A stretch of 64,000 bases of DNA, from contig NC_019683.1 in NCBI RefSeq assembly GCF_000316605.1, forward strand, positions 2,402,036-2,466,035. The letters run 5' to 3'. Source of the stretch: [Leptolyngbya] sp. PCC 7376. GTDB lineage: Bacteria > Cyanobacteriota > Cyanobacteriia > Cyanobacteriales > MRBY01. A program made the translations under genes and the position numbers. Shown here piece after piece: positions 47,101 through 55,692 of the stretch (its first letter is position 1; every line of letters begins with the position of its first letter). The notes below the pieces were generated by a model that saw nothing but the letters and a program-made list of their open reading frames with translations, had not been told where the DNA came from and made no database searches.

Positions 47101-50100
47101 CTGTTGCACCAGTACTCAAGTCTTGAGCAGCAATAGTCTTGGTATATTTCCAAGTCTCACCAGCATCAAGGAAGTTGTTCTGGTTAACATCACCAACATT
47201 AAATCCACCAGAGAGAATCTGATCAGGGTTGAAGTCATCGCTAGTGTCACCAGCAGTACCGTTGTCATCAGTCACAACAACATCAGCGCCGGCGAAAGCG
47301 ACATTACCAGTGTTGGTTACGTCATAAGTGAAGACTGCATCCGCACCAGCTGCAATCTCAACCGCCTCCGCTGCAGTGTCAGCATCTTCGCCATTAACAA
47401 ACTTCTCAATGTCAATGCCAGGGTCTTTTTCAATGAGGCCAGCGTCAAGAGTGGGATTAAACTCACCGGGAGCCAAGGTCACAACCTGAGTCATTCCAGT
47501 TGTGGGGTCAGCATCAGAATCTAATGCATCATCACCACCTTGGTTTGCTGCAGTGAAACCTAGGAAGTCATCAGCGTTAACCGCTGTAGAAGCATCAAAG
47601 GTTACCTTATATTCTTCACCAGGGTTGAGACCATCGAAGAGATACTCACCATTTGCATCTGTTGTTGTTGTGTCAGTTGTGTCATCCGCTGTGCCGATTA
47701 CACCGTCTGCACCACCACCAGTCAGAGTTACTGTTACGCCTTCAACTCCTTCTTCTCCAGCATCTTGGATGCCATCGCGGTCTCTATCAACAAATACTTT
47801 GTCGCCTAGACTCGCTGTCTTCTCTACTAAACCTGCATCCAATGTGTCGTTAAACTCACCAGGAGCAAGGGTGACAATCTGAGTCATTCCAGTTGTGGGG
47901 TCGGCATCACTATCTAATGCATCATTTCCACCCTGGTCGGCATCGGTGAATCCATCGAAGTCACTTGCATTTGTTGCAGTGGATGCATCAAAGGTCACCT
48001 TGTACTCTTCGCCAGGGTTGAGACCATCGAAGAGATACTCACCATTTGCATCTGTTGTTGTTGTGTCAGTTGTGTCATCCGCTGTGCCGATTACACCGTC
48101 TGCACCACCACCAGTCAGAGTTACTGTTACGCCTTCAACTCCTTCTTCTCCAGCATCTTGGATGCCATCGCGGTCTCTATCAACAAATACTTTGTCGCCT
48201 AGACTCGCTGTCTTCTCTACTAAACCTGCATCCAATGTGTCGTTAAACTCACCAGGAGCAAGGGTGACAATCTGAGTCATTCCAGTTGTGGGGTCGGCAT
48301 CACTATCTAATGCATCATTTCCACCCTGGTCGGCATCGGTGAATCCATCGAAGTCACTTGCATTTGTTGCAGTGGATGCATCAAAGGTCACCTTGTACTC
48401 TTCGCCAGGGTTGAGACCATCGAAGAGATACTCACCATTTGCATCTGTTGTTGTTGTGTCAGTTGTGTCATCCGCTGTGCCGATTACACCGTCTGCACCA
48501 CCACCAGTCAGCGTTACTGTTACGCCTTCAACGCCTTCTTCTCCAGCATCTTGGATGCCATCGCGGTCTCTATCAACAAATACTTTGTCGCCTAGACTCG
48601 CTGTCTTCTCTACTAAACCTGCATCCAATGTGTCGTTAAACTCACCAGGAGCAAGGGTGACAATCTGAGTCATTCCAGTTGTGGGGTCGGCATCACTATC
48701 TAATGCATCATTTCCACCCTGGTCGGCATCGGTGAATCCATCGAAGTCACTTGCATTTGTTGCAGTGGATGCATCAAAGGTCACCTTGTACTCTTCGCCA
48801 GGGTTGAGACCATCGAAGAGATACTCACCATTTGCATCTGTTGTTGTTGTGTCAGTTGTGTCATCCGCTGTGCCGATTACACCGTCTGCACCACCACCAG
48901 TCAGCGTTACTGTTACGCCCTCAACGCCTTCTTCTCCAGCATCTTGGATGCCATCGCGGTCTCTATCAACAAATACTTTGTCGCCTAGACTCGCTGTCTT
49001 CTCTACTAAACCTGCATCCAATGTGTCGTTAAACTCACCAGGAGCAAGGGTGACAATCTGAGTCATTCCAGTTGTGGGGTCGGCATCACTATCTAATGCA
49101 TCATTTCCACCCTGGTCGGCATCGGTGAATCCATCGAAGTCACTTGCATTTGTTGCAGTGGATGCATCAAAGGTCACCTTGTACTCTTCGCCAGGATTGA
49201 GACCATCGAAGAGATACTCACCATTTGCATCTGTTGTTGTTGTGTCAGTTGTGTCATCCGCTGTGCCGATTACACCGTCTGCACCACCACCAGTCAGCGT
49301 TACTGTTACGCCCTCAACGCCTTCTTCTCCAGCATCTTGGATGCCATCGCGGTCTCTATCAACAAATACTTTGTCGCCTAGACTCGCTGTCTTGAAGAAT
49401 CCAGCATCAATTGTGGGGTTGTTTTCACCAGGAGCAAGGGAAACAGTATCTGTAACACCACTCACGCCTGCATCAGAATCAGAAGCATCATCACCACCTT
49501 GGTCGACAGGGCTCGACATATCAAAGCCATCGGGAGTTTCAAATTGGACTTTGTAGTCACCCGCAATTACATCAAAGTGATAATTACCGTTCTCGTCTGT
49601 GGTTGTGGAGTCGATAATTTCGTTATCTTCAATAACGCCATCACCATCTAAGTCTGTAAGAAGATTTACTGTTGCACCTTCAATGCCTTGCTCACCTACG
49701 TCTTGAACGCCATCTGCATCTAAATCTTCCCAAACACGATCACCTAACCGAGAAATCTCAACAGCAGCAATGATAGTTTGAGCATTCGCAACAACAGGAG
49801 CTTCGCCATCGACATCAGGAACAATTACAACAGCAACCTTTTGACCAAACTCAGTGGGGACAAAACCTTCTCCATTAGTTAGAGCAAGATTGACCATCTG
49901 ATCAACCTCAGTCTGATAGAGGTCATAAAAAGCTTGCCTGTTAGCTGGTATGCGACCATCAACTAGCTGCCAAATGGCTAATTGAACGAAATTGAAAATA
50001 TCAAAGCTTGGACTACCAAAATCAGCTGGGTCAAAATCTTGATTAATTAGCCAGTTTACGGAATCAAGATTGTCTGGATTGTCAATGTAATCAATTTCGC

Positions 50101-50407
50101 CATCAGTGCCGGAAGCATCCTCAGCATCCATGGCAGCAATGTCATAGCTAGAATAAACTTTCGCGGTGTAGACAGTACTATCGATAGTACCGTCACTAAG
50201 ATCTGTATCTTGGTCAATCTCTAAATCGCCATCAATACAATATCCATCCAAAATCAAACCGCGCAAAAAGCCAGCTTGTTCTTCGTCAGCGATCTGAACG
50301 TCAAACCAACTATCTGCATCAGAAGTGGCAAAACCTGCGCCTAGATTGAAGTTCACACTTGTTGGCAGAGCTGAAGCAAGTGAGTTGATATCGAATGTTC
50401 CGGACAT
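44195..50407 (-). CDS. Giant surface adhesin: thioester-type head, SdrD/Cna-B-like stalk, carbohydrate-binding-like tail
   Basis: 2070 residues, acidic, almost free of Cys. No N-terminal signal peptide, so type I secretion via the C-terminal end is likely (inference). Domains: residues about 20-200 contain DGYCIDGDLEI (C57) and FVQLAIWQLVDG (Q142), the Cys and Gln motifs of thioester (TED/TQXA) adhesin domains. A diverged SdrD_B domain follows (about 213-335), then five almost identical 131-residue SdrD_B repeats (about 337-991, ASLGDKVFVDRDRDGIQDAG). Next come three DUF11-like domains (PGI.IEKF.NG, VVVTDDNGTAGDTSDDF) with intervening beta domains, and a CBM-like end (about 1925-2058). A good ribosome site (CCAGGAGAT) precedes the ATG. 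Confidence 0.85.
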   Translation of the reverse strand: MSGTFDINSLASALPTSVNFNLGAGFATSDADSWFDVQIADEEQAGFLRGLILDGYCIDGDLEIDQDTDLSDGTIDSTVYTAKVYSSYDIAAMDAEDASGTDGEIDYIDNPDNLDSVNWLINQDFDPADFGSPSFDIFNFVQLAIWQLVDGRIPANRQAFYDLYQTEVDQMVNLALTNGEGFVPTEFGQKVAVVIVPDVDGEAPVVANAQTIIAAVEISRLGDRVWEDLDADGVQDVGEQGIEGATVNLLTDLDGDGVIEDNEIIDSTTTDENGNYHFDVIAGDYKVQFETPDGFDMSSPVDQGGDDASDSDAGVSGVTDTVSLAPGENNPTIDAGFFKTASLGDKVFVDRDRDGIQDAGEEGVEGVTVTLTGGGADGVIGTADDTTDTTTTDANGEYLFDGLNPGEEYKVTFDASTATNASDFDGFTDADQGGNDALDSDADPTTGMTQIVTLAPGEFNDTLDAGLVEKTASLGDKVFVDRDRDGIQDAGEEGVEGVTVTLTGGGADGVIGTADDTTDTTTTDANGEYLFDGLNPGEEYKVTFDASTATNASDFDGFTDADQGGNDALDSDADPTTGMTQIVTLAPGEFNDTLDAGLVEKTASLGDKVFVDRDRDGIQDAGEEGVEGVTVTLTGGGADGVIGTADDTTDTTTTDANGEYLFDGLNPGEEYKVTFDASTATNASDFDGFTDADQGGNDALDSDADPTTGMTQIVTLAPGEFNDTLDAGLVEKTASLGDKVFVDRDRDGIQDAGEEGVEGVTVTLTGGGADGVIGTADDTTDTTTTDANGEYLFDGLNPGEEYKVTFDASTATNASDFDGFTDADQGGNDALDSDADPTTGMTQIVTLAPGEFNDTLDAGLVEKTASLGDKVFVDRDRDGIQDAGEEGVEGVTVTLTGGGADGVIGTADDTTDTTTTDANGEYLFDGLNPGEEYKVTFDASTAVNADDFLGFTAANQGGDDALDSDADPTTGMTQVVTLAPGEFNPTLDAGLIEKDPGIDIEKFVNGEDADTAAEAVEIAAGADAVFTYDVTNTGNVAFAGADVVVTDDNGTAGDTSDDFNPDQILSGGFNVGDVNQNNFLDAGETWKYTKTIAAQDLSTGATVNNVIDFDNDGTGHALAAGTVIDTEYSDLGVTISATGGSDQAMIFDSANPTGGDGDLATATEGNILIISEDGDSSDPDDEAHGGELIFKFDSAVDINSISFVDIEESGGKVFAYDSNGNLIDTTNIPAPGDGSLQTLNIDNSGVSKIVVDLVGSGAISGLDFDSFEDGPGLYTNIGKVTVNGLEDDDPANYVNPEPQDPGISIEKFTNGIDVTDLSDLPEIAAGTAVTFTYLVDNTGDVAFAAADVVVTDDNGTAGDTSDDFTATYVSGDDNNNGFLDTDETWLYTSEVQVAQDLSVVTTSKDVTFDFTGSSTSTGSSYGNIRTFNKDGVVVDVSAFSRDTNGVWRDGFLGKYSHGLGVTNSDGDGSHAVENQGWLDVILFEFNQDVVVDKAFLDYVGHDSDITIWIGDRDGADISELSDSLLDSFTKENNNGGSSDRWANFNGDGISGDTLILTPSTKDPHDLDDLFKLKKLNVDVAGETTIGDYINTATVTAGDVSDSDDSGYTNPEFNPEPGIEIEKFTNGMDVDFNNLPEIAAGSDVTFTYQVTNTGNVSFAKNDVVVTDDNGTAGDTSDDFTADYVSGDVNSNNLLDAGETWLYTSETEAAQDLSVVTASNDVTFHLTGNSYTTGHVGNTRSYSSEGVDVDVSAFSYSNHYGWEDAYLGAYGGGLGVTNLDESGSGHRVSNNNNIDYVVFEFDQSVVVDEAYLAYVYGDSDISIWIGDRNGDITYSNLASTLNSFGREDNWGGSSDRWADFNSAQESGDTVIISAKVGGSNDRFKLKKLNVDVAGETVIGDYINTATVTAGDVSDSDQSGYTNPEPTIDPIHYEVGDMHLCNYKEKHINGYDIIQLTSSHGYATQTFDGLTGTYDIIVGYFDENDGQTSASVSIDGHVEASWVWNQNLGSSYVSDHNQAQYVLNDVHLGTGDVIKLAADKDGGEFGRFDYVKVVASDTISAAEAGVQNDLIIV
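47433..49397 (-). repeat. Five tandem 393-bp coding repeats
   Basis: Five copies of a 131-codon unit inside the adhesin gene. The middle copies are nearly identical at DNA level, including third positions, while the last (lowest-coordinate) copy diverges in its second half (VNADDFLGFTAANQGGDDAL instead of TNASDFDGFTDADQGGNDAL). The arrangement implies recent unequal crossing-over or gene conversion and a copy number that may vary between isolates. Confidence 0.92.
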
Positions 50408-50660
50408 TTTTCCGAGATCTCCTGGAGACGAAAATGAGTAAATTAGGTGATTGAGAAATTTAAGACTCGTGCTTCTCTCTCAGCTTCTTGAAATGAATTA
50501 AATCGTGAGAGAAAGACTATTATAAAAAGTTGGTATATAGAGACAGAAGAGCACACAGCACGGTGATGATTTAGTATTCGCGCCATGCACTCCAACTTCA
50601 AAAAAAGAAAAAACGAATAGAGATAGCGAGCAAAACAAATCTAGACAGATTTATTTAGAT

Positions 50661-50876
50661 TTACTCAGCAACATCACCATTCTCTTCAGATTTCTTGCGA
50701 CGCAAACTAGCAACTCCCATACCGAGGGCCGCTAAAACAGCGGGAGGAGTGGGAATATCTTGAGGAATACAAGTTGGATCGTTAGGAGAACAAGCTGTAT
50801 TTGCAGATGCAGGAGGTGCCATTACGGTAGCTGTACCGAGAGCTACGATTGCCGCCAAGGAGATGTTCTTAAGCAT
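50661..50876 (-). CDS. Small exported protein with PTPA-CTERM-like sorting tail
   Basis: 71 residues. A signal peptide (MLKNISLAAIVALGTATVMA, cleavage near ASA) is followed by a very short mature part with two Cys (ACSPNDPTC), then IPTPPAVLAALGMGVASLRR and KKSEENGD. That final stretch, a P-T-P motif, a hydrophobic helix and an Arg/Lys cluster, is the layout of PTPA-CTERM/PEP-CTERM sorting signals processed by exosortases. AGGAACC precedes the ATG. It lies directly upstream of the adhesin gene on the same strand; a shared surface role is an inference. Confidence 0.75.
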   Translation of the reverse strand: MLKNISLAAIVALGTATVMAPPASANTACSPNDPTCIPQDIPTPPAVLAALGMGVASLRRKKSEENGDVAE

Positions 50877-51239
50877 GAATTAGGTTCCTCGTAAAAAAAG
50901 TGAGTGGTTATATCTACGTAAGTACACTTCTAACATGAGTTTTCGAGAGCCTACGTGAATTCCTAGTGAAGAACAGACGGTTTATATGAAGCTCTGACGA
51001 AGCTAATGTAAAGTAACCCTCAAGCACAATCTTTTTTTGTGAAAATTTGTATTTTGCACTAGCGACTTTTAACGATTTTATGGGAGCTCAGAGTTTTTCA
51101 TCCGCAAAATAGCTGAACTTTCTGAGTGCATCACAAATTCATCAGCTCATTGTGAACCACGGGAAACCAAAAGGAAAAGGTCGCTAATTTTACAGTTTTT
51201 GATGAAATGGTGGTTTTCTAGCGAAAGGATTATTCGCTA
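50877..51239. other. Intergenic spacer upstream of the small exported gene
   Basis: This 363-bp gap has minus-strand genes on both sides and therefore holds the promoter of the 71-residue gene and the 3' end of the OmpA-like unit. I see no ORF, HIP1 site or convincing hairpin. Confidence 0.5.
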
Positions 51240-53342
51240 TTAGGGGTTGCCAGCATTAGAAGTATCTCGGGCAATGTCGAAAATTACGGTTCGGCTTAAC
51301 CAAATGGGATCATCTGAGGTGATATCTGGTGGAGGCTGCTTAACGCCAAAAGCAATGATTCGACGACGATCAATGCCTTTATCTTCAAGGAGCAATTGCA
51401 CTGCTTGCACACGTTTTAGAGCAACATCGGCAGTGTATTCGGTGGGGTGTTGATAGCCAATGATGCGGAGATTGATGTTGGGATATCGGGCAAGGTATTG
51501 TTTGACTAATAATAATTTCTGGTCAATATCACGAGGTTTGACGACAGCGGAGTTTTGGTCGAAATAGACACGGGTACTAATAGGCTGGGTCTCGACTTGG
51601 ATATTATTCGTAATTTGTTCGATGCCGTTGATTTGCTCGACGGCCTCAATAATCGTTGTAATATCGTCAGCTTGTAAAACAGTGCCGGCAAGGGTAACGC
51701 GATCGCCGTCGAGTTGGGCATCTACTTGAATGCCATTAACGCTATTGAGGGGAGTCAATATTTTCTCGATTTCAGCTTGGCGTTGGGCTTTATCTAAAGG
51801 TTCTTCAATCACCAAAATATTGTTGCTCAGCTCAAAATCTGGCAAAGTCTGACGGGCGATCGCCGCCGCTTGGTCACTGAGTTCTTGTCTTGGTAAGCGG
51901 CCAGTGAGATAAAGCGTCTTATCGCGAATATCTGGGCTGATATCTGGTGTGAGGCGATATAGAGCAAGTTCTGGCGTTGTTTGTAAGGCGATCGCCACCT
52001 CTTGCTCAAATAAATAGATTCGTCTTAACCAATAGCCATACAATCCAATCGGAATCAACGAAAGTACAAATAATCCAACCAAAAGACCTCGCCAAGGAAA
52101 ACGTCTCGGCTTCGATATTGGCCGTGGAGATTCTGAAGAATTTGAGGACTGGACAATGACAGGTTCAACAGATTCCGGTACAGATTTAGCCTCTTGAATT
52201 TTCAGCTGCACCAGGTCAGTCATTAGCGGCAACAACTCATCGAGGGGTTGTTGGGATGAAGCGATATATTGATCAATTTGCAGCAATTGGCGATCAAGCT
52301 GAGCATTTGTCTGACGTAAACGCAGCACTTCTTCATTCCACATCAAATCCCGAAATTGTTGTATCTGAGCAGCTCTATCATCGGGGACAACATGTTGATG
52401 TTGCTGACGTTCAGACGATTGGGTTTGAGGTGCAGAGTAAGCTGATGGCTGTGGTGTTGTAACGGGAGTTGTCTGTGGTGGTGGACTAGGTAGCTCAATA
52501 ACATCTGGAATTGGCGAAGCCATCACCTCAATTGGCTGTTCCTGGTTTGTCGGGGTCTCGACGGACACTTGATTAGTGAGGATGCTATTAATCTGTGCAG
52601 CGAAAGCATTTATTGTCGCATTAGTATTCGTCGGCTCTGGAGTTGGCTGTTCCTGCTTTGTTTCAGGTTTAGGGGCAGCTTGATTGTTGAGGATGCCATT
52701 AATTTGTGTGGAGAAAAAATCTACGCTCGCACTGGTATCTGTCGGTTCTTTTGGCAATTCTGGCTCTGGAGAAGTTAGTTCTGGTGTGGTTACTTTTGGA
52801 GAAGTTGGTTCTGGTGTAACGACTTTTGGAGGAGTTAGATCTAATTTTGGAGGGGTAACGGATGGTGGTGTATTGGGAGGTTGAGGAGTAGGAGAAGCTT
52901 TTGGTTGAGGGATTGGGGCAGGTGAAGGGGGTGTTGGCTCAACAAATTTCGGAGCCACAGGTACTGGTTGCGGCTTGTTTTGGATTGGAGTCGGGGCAGG
53001 CGAAGGGGGTGTTTGTTCAACAAATTTCGGAGCCACAGGTACTGGTTGCGGCTTGTTTTGGGCTGGAGTTGGCGCTGGGATTTGGTTAGGAGGAGAGACG
53101 GGTGTTTCTTTCGCTTGGGGTGGGGCGACTTGAATCACCTGTAGGATCTCATCAATTTTCTTTTCGATCGCACTTTGAACTTCGTTACCCTGGGCACGCA
53201 TCTCTTCTCGTACGCCACTAATCTGTTCTTCTAAATCACTAATTTTCGTTTCATATTCAGAAATTTGTTCTCCCAAAATCGCATTGCGAAGAATATCGAA
53301 ATCGAGGCGATCGCCATTATCCTGCTGGTTTGATTCAGGCAT
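51240..53342 (-). CDS. Inner-membrane-anchored protein with BON and OmpA-like domains
   Basis: 700 residues. N-terminal coiled coil (about 20-65, EYETKISDLEEQISGVREEM), a long Pro-rich region (about 80-330) with duplicated units containing KPQPVPVAPKFVE, a single transmembrane helix (about 419-440, LLVGLFVLSLIPIGLYGYWL), two BON-like modules (KTLYLTGRLPRQELSDQA and DRVTLAGTVLQADDITT) and a C-terminal OmpA-type peptidoglycan-binding domain (VYFDQNSAVVKPRDI, NLRIIGYQHPTE). The protein would be anchored in the plasma membrane and reach the cell wall. Such hybrids are known in cyanobacteria; the partner is unknown. Confidence 0.82.
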   Translation of the reverse strand: MPESNQQDNGDRLDFDILRNAILGEQISEYETKISDLEEQISGVREEMRAQGNEVQSAIEKKIDEILQVIQVAPPQAKETPVSPPNQIPAPTPAQNKPQPVPVAPKFVEQTPPSPAPTPIQNKPQPVPVAPKFVEPTPPSPAPIPQPKASPTPQPPNTPPSVTPPKLDLTPPKVVTPEPTSPKVTTPELTSPEPELPKEPTDTSASVDFFSTQINGILNNQAAPKPETKQEQPTPEPTNTNATINAFAAQINSILTNQVSVETPTNQEQPIEVMASPIPDVIELPSPPPQTTPVTTPQPSAYSAPQTQSSERQQHQHVVPDDRAAQIQQFRDLMWNEEVLRLRQTNAQLDRQLLQIDQYIASSQQPLDELLPLMTDLVQLKIQEAKSVPESVEPVIVQSSNSSESPRPISKPRRFPWRGLLVGLFVLSLIPIGLYGYWLRRIYLFEQEVAIALQTTPELALYRLTPDISPDIRDKTLYLTGRLPRQELSDQAAAIARQTLPDFELSNNILVIEEPLDKAQRQAEIEKILTPLNSVNGIQVDAQLDGDRVTLAGTVLQADDITTIIEAVEQINGIEQITNNIQVETQPISTRVYFDQNSAVVKPRDIDQKLLLVKQYLARYPNINLRIIGYQHPTEYTADVALKRVQAVQLLLEDKGIDRRRIIAFGVKQPPPDITSDDPIWLSRTVIFDIARDTSNAGNP

Positions 53343-53469
53343 AACTCTTTAACCTCGTAATATTCGAATCTGAATGCCAAATAACTTGACTTTAATTTAG
53401 CCCATGTTCATTCAACAGTTACATATAAGGATGGATCAGGACAAAAGTTTAGTTGGCCAAAGGTCATCT

Positions 53470-53799
53470 CTACGCTAGGGTTTCGGTATTTGCGGAAATC
53501 CATTCTGCATAGGGTGCATAACTCTGGGCCAAGGCGATCGCATAAATCTCTGGTAGCTCGTAGGAATGTCTAGCCAAAATTACTTTCTCGATCGCCTCGT
53601 AATTTACAGAGACAGTTTTAAAGACCACTTTAAATTCTGGCGAATGGTGCACATCACCTTGCCAACGGTAAATACTTTCGATCGGCGTAATCTGAGCACA
53701 GGCTGCGAGTTTTTCGTCCACAATCTCCCGCGCAATTCGTTGGGCTTCTTCTAAATTTCCTGTGGTCGTGACTACGGCGATCGCCTCTTTATCCTTCAT
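53470..53799 (-). CDS. cutA: Divalent-cation tolerance protein CutA1
   Basis: 109 residues from the ATG at 53799 (the frame opens at a TTG 12 bp upstream). The CutA1 core AVVTTTGNLEEAQRIAREIV, LAACAQITPIESIYRWQGDV and HSYELPEIYAIALAQSYAPY is complete. CutA1 is a trimeric, very stable protein linked to copper and divalent-metal tolerance, with an imprecise function. It starts 15 bp after the stop of the kinase gene, so the two are likely co-transcribed. Confidence 0.93.
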   Translation of the reverse strand: MKDKEAIAVVTTTGNLEEAQRIAREIVDEKLAACAQITPIESIYRWQGDVHHSPEFKVVFKTVSVNYEAIEKVILARHSYELPEIYAIALAQSYAPYAEWISANTETLA

Positions 53800-53814
53800 G
53801 ATGCAGTCCAAATC

Positions 53815-55527
53815 CTAATGAAAATCTTTATCCCAAACGCCCAGATATAAACGTCCGCTGTCATTTCGCTGGATTTGACCACGATATTTTTTAGTGCGGA
53901 AAGATCGTAAATCACTATTACCAGAATGGACGTCGGCGATCGCCTCAAGAATTTCTTTAGGGACTTTCTCGGGGATTAATTCTTCTGCTGTATTTTGAAT
54001 CAAAGTCACATCTGTGCCGATAGGAAACGTCACTTCTGTTTGGCGCACGTTAAATTTTTTGTCATCGACGACATAACCGAGCGACACATTTTGCGGGCCG
54101 TAATCCTTGTAGAGAATAGCGATACTATCTGGCCAAAATCCTGTCCGCCGCTCTGTGGGAGTCCCCAGCGCTTCAGCAATATCTTCTTCGTTTTTACCGA
54201 CTGGTATTAAAGGGAAAGCTGGTTCCTGAGGCTCCGGTTCTGGTTGAGGCTCTGGCTCCGGCTCCGGCTCTGGCTCCGGTTCGGGTTCTGGCTCCACAGG
54301 TGTGGGTTCTTCTGGTTCCTCTGGCTCTGGTTCGGGTTCTTCCGGAGTTGGGTCAATAGGATTTTCGGTGGGAGGATCTAGTTCTGAGCTTGGGGGAAAA
54401 TCTTGTACCTGCGATCGCCCTAAAACAGCGAAGGCCAACCATAACCCAGCCCCAAGTCCCAACAAACTAAAAAATAACAATGCACAACCGATTTTCCAGC
54501 CACCCGATTTTTGTTTTTGAGGGGGAGGAGATGGATTTACCACGACAGGTGTGGCCGTCGCCGATGTCTGCAACGCAGGAGCAGGAGAACCAATCACCCT
54601 TGTTGCCGTAGTTTGAGTCGGGTTGCTTTGTTGAACTGATGGAGAACTGGGAATAACAGGTTGTATGGAGGGCGATGACGTTGGGAAAGGTTGGGTTGGA
54701 GTGGATTGATTGAGTAGCTCATGCGACATCGCATTAGCAGTGGGAAAGCGATCGCGGGGATGGAATTTTACAGTTTTGGCGATCGCCTGACCGAGAGGAC
54801 TATTTATATAAGGAAAATCTTGTTGCCAAATCAACTCACCTGTTTGGGTATCCGTCGCGAAATGTTGGGGTGACTTGCCAGTGAGAAGATAAATCGCGGT
54901 AAAACCCAGTCCATATAGATCACTCGAATAAACAGGGCGACCTGTACCCTGTTCTGGTGCCATATAGCCCGGCGTCCCAATCGCCACAGAAACGGGACTA
55001 CTCCCATCCGGATAAATCGATGTGGTGAGCGCTTCTTTTACTGCCCCAAAGTCAATCAAGACAGGTCGTTGATCACTTTCCCGCAGAATAATATTTTCGG
55101 GTTTAATATCGCGATGAATAATGTATTTGTCGTGAATCGATTGCAGCACTGGCAATAAATCCACCAGTAAATCCTTTACCTGCTCCAGAGACATACAGCC
55201 CCGCTGCTGCACAATATCCTGGAGCGTGAGTCCATCGATCCATTCTTGAACTAAATAAAATTTGCCCTGATCTTCGAAATAGGCAAACAGTCGCGGAATT
55301 TGCGGATTATTTTCTCCCAAGCCTTCTAGGATTGCCGCTTCCCGCTGAAATCTTCGCTGAATCTCTTGCACCATTTCAGGGCTAGTTGCCTGAACCTTCA
55401 GGGCTTTCAACACACATTGCCGCTGGGAAGGAAGCTGCATATCCTTCGCCAAAAACGTATCGCCGAAGCCCCCTTGTCCAAGGGTTTTAATAATTTGGTA
55501 GCGACCGTTAATCAGGGATGACTGCAT
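53815..55527 (-). CDS. Ser/Thr protein kinase with transmembrane helix and Glu-Pro stalk
   Basis: 570 residues. The N-terminal Hanks-type kinase domain (1-270) has LGQGGFGDTFLAKD, the invariant Lys in CVLKALKV, HRDIKPEN (Asp140), DFGAVKEA and GTPGYMAPEQGTGRPVY. A membrane helix lies at about 344-372, then a Glu-Pro-rich stalk (about 375-440) and a C-terminal extracytoplasmic domain (ALGTPTERRTGFWPD, SLGYVVDDKKFNV) probably sensing a ligand. The kinase is in the cytoplasm and the tail outside. cutA follows directly. Confidence 0.9.
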   Translation of the reverse strand: MQSSLINGRYQIIKTLGQGGFGDTFLAKDMQLPSQRQCVLKALKVQATSPEMVQEIQRRFQREAAILEGLGENNPQIPRLFAYFEDQGKFYLVQEWIDGLTLQDIVQQRGCMSLEQVKDLLVDLLPVLQSIHDKYIIHRDIKPENIILRESDQRPVLIDFGAVKEALTTSIYPDGSSPVSVAIGTPGYMAPEQGTGRPVYSSDLYGLGFTAIYLLTGKSPQHFATDTQTGELIWQQDFPYINSPLGQAIAKTVKFHPRDRFPTANAMSHELLNQSTPTQPFPTSSPSIQPVIPSSPSVQQSNPTQTTATRVIGSPAPALQTSATATPVVVNPSPPPQKQKSGGWKIGCALLFFSLLGLGAGLWLAFAVLGRSQVQDFPPSSELDPPTENPIDPTPEEPEPEPEEPEEPTPVEPEPEPEPEPEPEPEPQPEPEPQEPAFPLIPVGKNEEDIAEALGTPTERRTGFWPDSIAILYKDYGPQNVSLGYVVDDKKFNVRQTEVTFPIGTDVTLIQNTAEELIPEKVPKEILEAIADVHSGNSDLRSFRTKKYRGQIQRNDSGRLYLGVWDKDFH

Positions 55528-55692
55528 AGAAAATTAGGGCGAGAAAGCACATAGAGTATTCTACATCTCCGCTTTTATTCATTACGTAGAATCCCACAGG
55601 ATAAGAAAAAGGGCGATCGCCAACTGATTTTTTCTTAGTGTTCTTTGAGTGGTGATAACCTGAAAGAAAATCGGGTTAAAGACTTAAAAACT

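Noticed and set aside
47433-49397. Regularly spaced repeats that might suggest a CRISPR array
   Set aside because: The unit is 393 bp, coding and continuous, without short repeats separated by unique spacers.
47502-49556. Five repeated plus-strand ORFs of about 126 codons antisense to the adhesin
   Set aside because: They are the complement of the 393-bp coding repeats; composition and periodicity belong to the minus-strand adhesin gene.
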